Part shown: positions 1-5,448 of the stretch, one piece after another
How positions within the stretch are numbered: the first letter of the stretch is position 1
How the letters are laid out: each line of letters begins with the position of its first letter
Source of the DNA: Myxococcales bacterium UBA1238
GTDB taxonomy: Bacteria > Myxococcota_A > Bradymonadia > UBA7976 > UBA1532
Assembly (NCBI GenBank): GCA_002309015.1
Contig: DBWM01000044.1
Location: forward strand, 35,908 to 43,528
Reading direction: 5' to 3'
DNA: 7,621 nt
Translations under genes and position numbers: made by a program
Notes under the pieces: generated by a model
Database searches by the model: none
The model's input: only the letters and a program-made list of their open reading frames with translations
What the model was told of the DNA's origin: nothing

Positions 1-1
1 G

Positions 2-670
2 AGTGACGCCGCTACGAGTGATGCCGATAACAATGACGCCGATAACAATGACGCCGATAACAATGACGCCGCTACAAACGACGCCGATGACAGCGACGCC
101 GATACCACCGATGCCGCCACAAACGACGCCGATGACAGCGATGCCGATACCGGGGAATTTACGCCCTGCGGCGGCGACATTACGGGCGAATGGACGATGT
201 CTGACACCCAGCCGCTCGCTGCGCCCGGCGGAAACTGCCTCACATTCAACAATTTTGTCGCCCAATCGACCGGTCCCTTTAAGGTTCAAAGCGACGGCCA
301 GTGGAGCGCTGAATACTCCGTCAAGCACAGCATTGAATCGATTGTCGTCGATTTTATCTGCAGCGCCGGTGGGAACATGTCACCGGAACTCGAAGATTCG
401 ACCTGCCAGTCACTCGGCGCATCCTACAACGCGCAATGCGAAGTCACAGATCACATCTGCACATGCGTCGACGGCGTCCTGGACATCACGAGCAGCTACA
501 AGGGAACCTGCACCACATCAGAGCATGAAATGACCTGCAGCGGCACCCTGCGCAGCTGCCAGGGCGAAACCTGCCAGAATTCGGATGTCTCGTACAAATT
601 TGACTACTGCGTTCGGGGCGACACCCTCACCTACAGACAGGGCGACCATCTCTACACGCTCACCCGGTGA
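2..670 (+). CDS. Secreted Cys-rich lipocalin-like protein, 5' end missing
   Basis: The frame is open from base 2 to the TGA at 668-670, giving 222 visible residues; the true start and any signal peptide lie left of the window. Visible residues 1-50 are a low-complexity linker of Asp, Asn, Ala, Ser and Thr (DADNNDADNND and similar). A compact domain begins near residue 56 with CGGDITGEWTM and ends YCVRGDTLTYRQGDHLYTLTR without the final residue pairings being known. It has 12 cysteines, an even number that fits six disulfides, including a CTC motif. The CGG-x-x-x-G-x-W opening, short alternating beta-like segments and the YCV-x-GDTLT ending resemble lipocalin-like domains on acidic linkers in deltaproteobacterial lipoproteins. 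An internal ATG at 197 lies inside the domain and would remove its first strand, so it is not the start. The ligand and role are unknown. Reading frame is certain; fold assignment is moderate. Confidence 0.8.
   Translation, partial: SDAATSDADNNDADNNDADNNDAATNDADDSDADTTDAATNDADDSDADTGEFTPCGGDITGEWTMSDTQPLAAPGGNCLTFNNFVAQSTGPFKVQSDGQWSAEYSVKHSIESIVVDFICSAGGNMSPELEDSTCQSLGASYNAQCEVTDHICTCVDGVLDITSSYKGTCTTSEHEMTCSGTLRSCQGETCQNSDVSYKFDYCVRGDTLTYRQGDHLYTLTR
26..70 (+). repeat. Three perfect 15-bp tandem repeats in the Asp-rich linker
   Basis: The unit GATAACAATGACGCC occurs three times without change at 26-40, 41-55 and 56-70. It encodes the pentapeptide DNNDA in the linker of the partial secreted protein. 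Fifteen bases is a multiple of three, so gain or loss of a unit changes linker length but keeps the frame. Confidence 0.9.
74..151 (+). repeat. 45-bp period duplication in the same linker
   Basis: A 33-base block at 74-106 recurs at 119-151 with a single C/T difference, giving a 45-base (15-codon) period. It encodes TNDADDSDADT twice. Together with the 15-bp repeats it shows the linker grew by in-frame duplication. Confidence 0.8.
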
Positions 671-797
671 TCGCCTCCCGCCCAAAACCGCCCCCGCCTG
701 GCCCAAATCCCGCTCCGCAACCACGTCACATTCGCATTTTTGACTTGCCCGAAGGCCTGGAGTCTGGCAAACCGCACATCCATTCTGGAGGTTGGCC
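671..797. other. Intergenic spacer before the 231-residue gene
   Basis: This is 127 bp of non-coding sequence. TTGACT at 740-745 could be a -35 element, but no good -10 follows at the right spacing. The octamer CTTGCCCG at 744-751 also occurs in both lipoprotein promoters on the other strand, but the matching -10 part is missing here. TTGCC (745-749) and GGCAA (766-770) could pair as a weak 5-bp stem. I see no convincing terminator for the upstream gene. Confidence 0.4.
787..791 (+). promoter_or_regulatory. Ribosome binding site of the 231-residue gene
   Basis: GGAGG is placed six bases before the ATG at 798. It decides the start against the in-frame TTG at 792, which directly follows it, and against the second ATG at 807. 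Confidence 0.75.
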
Positions 798-1493
798 ATG
801 CAGACCATGCAACATCTCGAACCCGCGCAGCCTTCGCGCTTTCCGAACGCCGGGCTGATCCATTTTTCGCGCGGGATCCGGCATGAATGTGAACAGACGG
901 AAGGCTTTGATCCGGCGTTTTATCGGGAGCTCAACGCTGCAGCCGAGGATCTGGCTTCAAAATTCGCGCTCTCTCCCGAGCGGTTTGGCGAAAATCCGAA
1001 AGAGATCGATCAGACCAACGACGCGAATTTCAAGGGCGCGCTCGCTCAGCTCAAACTGAACGTCAGGCATCCCAATCCCGCCCGCGCAAACGCTGCAAAC
1101 CGCATTCTGGCCGCTGTCGAAGCCCTGAGCCCCGCAAAATCCAAGGATGGCGTGAGCGGCTTTACGACCTACGTGGCCGCCTTTGAAGCCTTCAGCGCCG
1201 AAGATCTCGCCCTCGCGATGGTCGACGAATGGCTCCAGGCCTTAAAAGAAGGCTGCGACGCTTACGCCGCCTTCCAGAACAGCAGCGAGCAGGACGAATC
1301 GCCCCTCGATTTGGCCGAAGCCCGCGCGCGGTTCCTCACCGCGTACCAAATCTTCACCGAGCATCTCGAAGCGACGCTCCTCCTTCACCCCGATGCCCGC
1401 CTGCAGGATCTCTTCGACCGCATCAACAACTTCATCAGAAGCACCAGGCAGCCCGCCGCCAAGAAAAAGAAGAAATCCGACGCCGACGCGTGA
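798..1493 (+). CDS. Hypothetical helical protein with lysine-rich tail
   Basis: The protein is 231 residues and I do not recognise its family. The ATG at 798 is chosen because GGAGG at 787-791 lies six bases upstream; a TTG at 792 in the same frame is too close to that site. There is no signal peptide or membrane segment, so it is probably cytoplasmic. Composition is rich in Ala, Glu, Leu and Phe, with long predicted helical stretches such as TYVAAFEAFSAEDLALAMVD and LAEARARFLTAYQIFTEHLE, suggesting an all-alpha bundle. It ends in a basic then acidic tail, PAAKKKKKSDADA, which could contact nucleic acid or another polyanion, although this is speculation. It stands alone on the plus strand, convergent with the NTPase operon. 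Coding status is strong; function is unknown. Confidence 0.85.
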   Translation: MQTMQHLEPAQPSRFPNAGLIHFSRGIRHECEQTEGFDPAFYRELNAAAEDLASKFALSPERFGENPKEIDQTNDANFKGALAQLKLNVRHPNPARANAANRILAAVEALSPAKSKDGVSGFTTYVAAFEAFSAEDLALAMVDEWLQALKEGCDAYAAFQNSSEQDESPLDLAEARARFLTAYQIFTEHLEATLLLHPDARLQDLFDRINNFIRSTRQPAAKKKKKSDADA

Positions 1494-1648
1494 GCTGCCC
1501 CGCCGCGAAGAAGCCCCTTTTTAGACACAAAGCGCCCCTCCCTGCGGCAGAGTAGTATATTTCCCGGCAAAAATGCGCCCTCATCGCGGCGAAGATGCCT
1601 CTTGTTACATCGTCGCAGGGCGGAGAGATCGGGCAGGCTTTTGGGGAA
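1494..1648. other. Convergent intergenic region
   Basis: These 155 bp separate the plus-strand 231-residue gene from the end of the minus-strand operon. An imperfect inverted repeat (GCGAAGATG at 1589-1597, CATCGTCGC at 1608-1616) could fold with eight of nine pairs around a 10-base loop. No T-tract directly follows on either strand. CCCCTTTTT at 1516-1524 is a short T-run on the plus strand, but I see no stem before it. Some bidirectional termination is likely here, but no canonical intrinsic terminator is visible. Confidence 0.35.
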
Positions 1649-2095
1649 TCAGCCGTGGAGTTCGATGAAGCCGTCGGTGCCCAGAGGCCAGCCGTCGATG
1701 CGGACGGAGAGATCGCTTCGGGGTTTGCCGCGATCGCCGGTGGTGAGGTTGCCGGGGGGATCGTAGATGCTGAGGAGCCGGCGTTCCACCTGAAGGTTCG
1801 CTTCGGAGACAGAGACGTCGGGGAACTGGCGCGCGGGCGTGATCGCGTAGACCGACATGCCCATGACGCTGCCAAATTTGCGGACGATCTGCCGGGTGAC
1901 CGCGTGGCTCTGCATCTCGTGCAGGTTCCAGTAGCTCGCCACCGTTTGTCCCCCGTCGGCGCGGCCCACGTAAGCGAGCTCGCCCTTGTAGGTGACGTAA
2001 ATGAAGACGCAGTCGCGGATGTTCCACGGCATCTCGTCTTCGGTCAGGCGGCGGCAGTTAAAGCGCATTAAGAGTTCGGCGGGTTTAAAAGCCAT
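1649..2095 (-). CDS. Small GIY-YIG-like protein, possible nuclease
   Basis: The protein is 148 residues. FIYVTYKGELAYVGRA at 31-46 matches the GIY...YIG layout: IY at 32-33, eight residues, then YVG at 42-44 followed by Arg45. A later Glu104 lies in a helix-like VERRLLSIYDPPGN, which ends in Asn116. This is the place where GIY-YIG nucleases have their metal-binding Glu and a conserved Asn. His59 and His64 lie between. The conserved Arg of the first helix cannot be placed with certainty, so activity is doubtful. About 30 residues precede the core and about 30 follow it. The ATG overlaps the NTPase stop codon as TGATG, with only a weak GGGG at 2101-2104, so translation is probably coupled. The partner relation suggests joint action, for example nucleic acid cleavage gated by the NTPase. 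It may instead be an inactive binding domain or an unrelated fold. Confidence 0.8.
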   Translation of the reverse strand: MAFKPAELLMRFNCRRLTEDEMPWNIRDCVFIYVTYKGELAYVGRADGGQTVASYWNLHEMQSHAVTRQIVRKFGSVMGMSVYAITPARQFPDVSVSEANLQVERRLLSIYDPPGNLTTGDRGKPRSDLSVRIDGWPLGTDGFIELHG

Positions 2096-3264
2096 CAGAG
2101 CCCCACTTTCATGAGCCGCTGCTCGGCATCTTTAAACACCAGGATCTTGTCGCCGCGCGGGCGGAACATTTGCGTCGCGAGCCAGCCGATCGATTCGTGA
2201 TCGCTTACAAGCGCCATCAGGCGGCGATCATGCAGGGTTGTGGGCGGCTGACCCAGAATTCGGCGGAGTTCCTCCCAGTCGCTCTGCTGTGCCGAGCGCA
2301 TCCATTCGCGAAGCACCGGCCAGCGCGCGATCGCGGCGAGCCATTCGATGAGCGCGCGGTCGCGATCGATCTGCTTGGGCGAAAACTCCTGCTCGCCTTC
2401 AAGCTCGAGCAAGAGGCAAAGGCGGTTCATGCAGCGCTTCAGCAGGCGGGGGCATTGGAAGCAGGGCGCGGTGAAGGTGCGGCCCAAAGCGTCGCGGTGT
2501 TCGTCCTTGAGGGGGCCTGCGCCGATGCGGAGCAAATAAAAATGCACGAGCTGCTGCACGCCCGCCATGTCGATGCGCGGCACGCTCAGGCTGATGGGGA
2601 ACAGCTGCTCGAAGGCGTCGTCGGCGCTGAAATGCTCCACGTCCTTAAACTTGGTGGCCATCGCCGCCGTCAGGATCGCGCGATCGCCGGCGATCAGGTA
2701 GCTGCCTTCGGTGGGGTTCGACTCGGTCATCACGCGGAGGGCATCAAAGAACCCGGCCACAGCCGCGGGCGCGCAGCGATCGAGACCGTCCACGATGATC
2801 AGGGGTTTGCCGGGCCATTCTTTAAAGGTGCGCAGCAGCGCATCGCGCAAACGCTGCGAAGAATCGCCGGGCCCCGGTTGCGCAGGCTGAAGGCCGCTGA
2901 CCACCTGGGATTCAGTCCACAGGGCGTCGAGCGCGTTTTTACCCGCCTCGTCGTTACGCCAGCCCAGAGCCGCCCCGCGCCAAATCGCGCGCGCAAGCCC
3001 CGCCGCAAGCCCCGCACCATGTTCGTGACGCCAGGCATCAAACCAGACCACCGGCCGCCCGTGCGCCTGATCGTTCATCAGCGAGCACATCGCGCGCAGC
3101 GCCGTCGTCTTACCCGATCCCCATTCGCCGTGCAAAAGCAGCGGCACTTCCGAAGGCAAATCCGAAGCGAGCGCCGCAAGCCTCGAAGCAAACGCCGTCA
3201 TCCCCGGCCACAAGCGATCCATCCGCCGCTCGGGCGCATCATCCAGGTAGTTTAAATCGCGCAT
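2095..3264 (-). CDS. KAP-family P-loop NTPase, soluble form
   Basis: The protein is 389 residues. It shows the KAP NTPase motif set in order: Walker A GEWGSGKT at 46-53; WFDAWRHE at 74-81 (KAP proteins usually have F-N-A-W-x-x-E here); Walker B LIIVDGLDRC at 155-164 with the D-x-L-D-R-C signature; SYLIAGDRAIL at 188-198; and CPRLLKRCMN at 271-280, matching the PR-x-x-K-R-x-x-N element near the end of the domain. Many KAP proteins carry two membrane helices between Walker A and B; none are seen here, so this is a cytoplasmic variant. A C-terminal part of about 110 residues is helical and unassigned. The start at 3264 has AAAGAGG at 3277-3271, six bases upstream. It follows LP1 by 30 bp and overlaps the GIY-YIG-like gene by one base. 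KAP proteins include the phage-exclusion protein PifA and the Tmn defence protein, so a defence role is possible but not shown. Confidence 0.88.
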   Translation of the reverse strand: MRDLNYLDDAPERRMDRLWPGMTAFASRLAALASDLPSEVPLLLHGEWGSGKTTALRAMCSLMNDQAHGRPVVWFDAWRHEHGAGLAAGLARAIWRGAALGWRNDEAGKNALDALWTESQVVSGLQPAQPGPGDSSQRLRDALLRTFKEWPGKPLIIVDGLDRCAPAAVAGFFDALRVMTESNPTEGSYLIAGDRAILTAAMATKFKDVEHFSADDAFEQLFPISLSVPRIDMAGVQQLVHFYLLRIGAGPLKDEHRDALGRTFTAPCFQCPRLLKRCMNRLCLLLELEGEQEFSPKQIDRDRALIEWLAAIARWPVLREWMRSAQQSDWEELRRILGQPPTTLHDRRLMALVSDHESIGWLATQMFRPRGDKILVFKDAEQRLMKVGL

Positions 3265-3270
3265 CGCATC

Positions 3271-3277
3271 CCTCTTT
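3271..3277 (-). promoter_or_regulatory. Ribosome binding site of the NTPase gene
   Basis: AAAGAGG on the minus strand lies six bases before the ATG at 3264. It sits in the 30-bp gap after LP1. The gap also holds a small stem (GGGCC 3278-3282, GGCCC 3287-3291) with a four-base loop and no T-run, so it does not look like a terminator. Confidence 0.6.
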
Positions 3278-3294
3278 GGGCCCCATGGCCCGCA

Positions 3295-4992
3295 TCAACG
3301 ATACTCGTCCGTCTGTTTCATCACCACGCCTTTGGGCGTGAGCATCATGCGGAACGAAGATTTTTTCGTGCTCTGCAAGCCGAGCAAGAAATGATCCGCA
3401 ATTTTCGGCGGCACCTCACCCGCGATCGTCAGGTAATTTTGAAGCGCCCGCGCAAGCCATTCGCCGTCGTAGCCGAACGCCATCACCGTGCCCGGCTCAG
3501 CTTTGGTTTGAAAGAGCGCCTTCAGCCGCGCCTCCGAGCCGAGCGCCACGCCGATCCCCTTTGCATCCAGCATCACTTTCGGCGTCTGCGTCACAGGCAG
3601 ACCCAGAGTCGCAAGCAGCGGGAACGTCACGTCGACGAGCTCGCCCTGTTTGAGCTCAAGCGGCTTAAATCCGGGCAGCGCCAGCGCCGCCATCCCGTTC
3701 GCCATGTTGGCCAGCGCCTGGGGATTTTCGTGCAGCACCGCCGCGTAAGCCGAAAGCTTGAGTCCTTCCTGCGAACCCTCTTTTGGGGGCTCCAGCTGAT
3801 CGATCCCGGCGCTCAGCCCCATAAAAGGCTGAATCTGGGGCCAAACCTTGCTTTGCGCCATCGCCTCGTCCAGATCTTCTGCAAGCTTGTTGACCTCTTT
3901 GAGCCATTCGCATTGAAACGGCGCCGCATGGATCGCCGCCGCCGTCGCCTTTAAGAGCTCGTAGACCTTCTTCATGTTGACGCCCAGGCTGAAGCTTGCG
4001 CGCGTGCCTTCGGGGGCCATGCCGTAACCGTCGGTGGCGAGGGAAGTGAGCATTTTGGCCAGGTTTGGTTCGAGCTCAAGCGCAAACACGGAATCCGTCC
4101 GGTGATCGCTCATCCGGTTCAGGCCCCACAAAAATCGCGGCATTTTGGCCAGCATCTGCGAGATTTCCTGGTAGCAAACGTCGCTCGTCGGCACTTCGAA
4201 TTCTGCGCGAATCGCATTCCAAATCTCGCCGTTCAGCCCCTGCGCGCGGCTCATCAGGATGTCGCCCAAAGCGCGGTTGTCCACATAGCCCAGGAGGCCA
4301 CGGATCCCATGCGACTGCGCCAGATCGCGCAGGGCATTCATCTGGGCAAAGCTGTTCTGGGGCTTTTCCTGCAGGAGGACGATCTTCATCAGCCGCTCTT
4401 CCATCTCGGTCGGCAGCAACGCGAGCACCAGCTCACCCTTCACAAAGGCGACCGTCAGCGCAACATTCACTTTTGCACGCGGCACAAAATATTCCTGCTC
4501 GCCCAGCTTCTTTGCAGGCCAGGGCTTTTTTGAAAGGGCCGTTTCGATGCGCTTTACAAACGCGCGCGCCTTGGCCTCATCCTTCAGCCCCACGCGGATC
4601 ACCGGGAAAATGCCCAGGCCGTAGGCCGTAACCGGCGCAGCAAACGAAAACCCCAGCGCTTCAAAATCGGCGCTCGACTGCAGCCTGATCAGATCTTCGA
4701 ACAGCTGCACCATTGCGGGCTCCATCTGTTCGCGATGCTGCAGCTTTTCTTCGAAGATGGGCTTAATCTCCTGATGCCAAAGAGGCAAAAAGTTGTCGGC
4801 ATAGCCTTTAGGCAGCGCATCAGCCCACAGCAAATACGGCGTATCCTGCGGGATGTACGCGATCACCTCGCGCTCCTGAAGCGACTGCGCCTGCTCGCCC
4901 GCCGCCGTTACACCGTCATCCTTCTTGTTGCAGCCCAACCCCGCCGCCGCCAGACCTGCAGCGAGCACCCCATATCGTAACAGAGCCTTCAT
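3295..4992 (-). CDS. Lipoprotein LP1, paralogue of LP2
   Basis: The protein is 565 residues. I place the start at the ATG at 4992, not the upstream in-frame ATG at 5043. That start gives MKALLRYGVLAAGLAAAGLGC, a clean lipoprotein signal peptide with the lipidated Cys at 21, and has GAGG at 5001-4998 five bases upstream. Asn follows the Cys, so by the enterobacterial rule it would go to the outer membrane. After a linker comes EREVIAYIPQDTPYLLWADA (40-59), the signature shared with LP2. Other shared motifs are LLQEKPQN (206-213), GYVDNRALGD (235-244), KMPRF (283-287) and LTPKGVVM (551-558). Cys273 and Cys361 match two cysteines in LP2 and may form a disulfide. No enzymatic motif is seen. The Y-I-P-x-D-T-P-Y motif after the lipid anchor recalls large uncharacterised bacterial lipoproteins, but I cannot name the family. 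It has its own promoter and lies 30 bp before the NTPase gene. Confidence 0.88.
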   Translation of the reverse strand: MKALLRYGVLAAGLAAAGLGCNKKDDGVTAAGEQAQSLQEREVIAYIPQDTPYLLWADALPKGYADNFLPLWHQEIKPIFEEKLQHREQMEPAMVQLFEDLIRLQSSADFEALGFSFAAPVTAYGLGIFPVIRVGLKDEAKARAFVKRIETALSKKPWPAKKLGEQEYFVPRAKVNVALTVAFVKGELVLALLPTEMEERLMKIVLLQEKPQNSFAQMNALRDLAQSHGIRGLLGYVDNRALGDILMSRAQGLNGEIWNAIRAEFEVPTSDVCYQEISQMLAKMPRFLWGLNRMSDHRTDSVFALELEPNLAKMLTSLATDGYGMAPEGTRASFSLGVNMKKVYELLKATAAAIHAAPFQCEWLKEVNKLAEDLDEAMAQSKVWPQIQPFMGLSAGIDQLEPPKEGSQEGLKLSAYAAVLHENPQALANMANGMAALALPGFKPLELKQGELVDVTFPLLATLGLPVTQTPKVMLDAKGIGVALGSEARLKALFQTKAEPGTVMAFGYDGEWLARALQNYLTIAGEVPPKIADHFLLGLQSTKKSSFRMMLTPKGVVMKQTDEYR

Positions 4993-5006
4993 CACTTCCT
5001 CGCTCC

Positions 5007-5018
5007 GCGGTATCCCGC
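5007..5018 (-). promoter_or_regulatory. Small leader stem before the LP1 ribosome site
   Basis: GCGG at 5007-5010 and CCGC at 5015-5018 can pair around a four-base loop in the short LP1 leader, ending six bases before the GAGG. It is small and could be chance, but LP2 also has a stem just before its ribosome site. Confidence 0.3.
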
Positions 5019-5033
5019 ATATTTCAGGCGAGT

Positions 5034-5062
5034 GAAATAACAAGCAATCCTCAATCGGGCAA
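5034..5062 (-). promoter_or_regulatory. Promoter of LP1, conserved with LP2
   Basis: On the minus strand the -35 candidate is TTGCCC (5062-5057) and the -10 candidate TATTTC (5039-5034), 17 bases apart. The predicted RNA would start near 5027, about 35 bases before the ATG. The -10 fits the sigma-70 consensus poorly. The main support is conservation: the block 5063-5035 matches the LP2 upstream block 7419-7391 at about 21 of 29 positions without gaps, with both ends (CTTGCCCG and TTGTTAT) identical. Confidence 0.5.
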
Positions 5063-5083
5063 GCGATATTGCGGGTGAGCGGA

Positions 5084-5432
5084 CAGGTGATCGCGTCCGA
5101 CGGATCTGAAATACGCGATCACCTCTGTGAGATCGCGCCTGTATAGGGTGGATAACCGCGATCACCTCTGTGAAATCGCGTCTGTATGGGGTCGATAACC
5201 GCGATCACCTCTATGAGATCGCGCCTATATAGAGGTGATAACCGCGATCAACATCAGGTGATCGCATCTTTCCGAGCTGAAATCCACGATCGAAGCCAGG
5301 TGATCGCGTCTTTCTGAGCGGAAATCTCCGATCGACAACAGGTGATCGCGTCTGACTGACCAGAAATCCATGATCGAAGCCAGGTGATCGCATCTTTCCG
5401 ACCGGAAATCCCCGATCACCTGTCAGGCGATC
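5084..5432. repeat. Degenerate 42/43-bp tandem repeat array rich in GATC
   Basis: About eight units run end to end in the LP2-LP1 spacer. CGCGATCA recurs at 5114, 5157, 5200 and 5243, exactly 43 bp apart. CAGGTGATCGC recurs at 5255, 5297, 5339 and 5381, exactly 42 bp apart, and also opens the array at 5084. The two halves align as diverged versions of one unit: GATCGC(G) near the start and CGATC near the end. GATC occurs about 17 times in 350 bp. CGCGATC and GATCGCG arms alternate, so neighbouring arms can pair as hairpins of about seven bp. Short open frames cross it only because 42 is a multiple of three; they have no good ribosome site. It may be a protein-binding array, a structured RNA spacer or an expanded satellite. 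Function is unknown. Confidence 0.85.
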
Positions 5433-5444
5433 CCTGATGACAGG
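5419..5444 (-). terminator. Hairpin just after the LP2 stop, weak terminator candidate
   Basis: CCTGTCA (5419-5425) pairs with TGACAGG (5438-5444), and TCAGG (5423-5427) can alternatively pair with CCTGA (5433-5437). With a three-base bulge they make one longer stem around the loop CGATC. It begins five bases after the LP2 stop. There is no T-run after it on the minus strand, so it is not a classic intrinsic terminator; it may protect the 3' end or be the last edge of the repeat array. Confidence 0.4.
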
Positions 5445-5448
5445 GGTT

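Noticed and set aside
3..533. 176-residue frame starting with MTP repeats
   Set aside because: It is the +1 shadow of the Asp/Ala repeats; the frame from base 2 gives the cysteine-patterned domain and runs to 670.
2170..3255. 361-residue open frame on the plus strand opposite the NTPase gene
   Set aside because: It is antisense to a gene with clear KAP motifs, is rich in Arg, His and Gln as expected for a GC-rich shadow frame, and has no family motif.
4993..5043. LP1 start at 5043
   Set aside because: It would put 17 residues before a textbook lipoprotein signal peptide and would place the start upstream of the predicted transcript start.
5019..5047. Alternative LP1 promoter TTGCTT with AAATAT at 17-base spacing
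   Set aside because: It fits as well by spacing but is not conserved upstream of LP2, whereas the pair at 5034-5062 is.
5147..5155. DnaA box and replication origin in the array
   Set aside because: The minus strand reads TTATCCACC, eight of nine to TTATCCACA, but the matching place in the next units is poorer and there is no AT-rich unwinding region or origin gene nearby.
5211..5419. Two short minus-strand frames with 14-residue peptide repeats
   Set aside because: They arise because the 42-bp repeat is divisible by three; there is no good ribosome site and more than one frame is open equally.
5084..5432. CRISPR array
   Set aside because: The whole 42/43-bp unit is repeated and diverged, with no constant repeat separated by unique spacers, and no cas gene is present.
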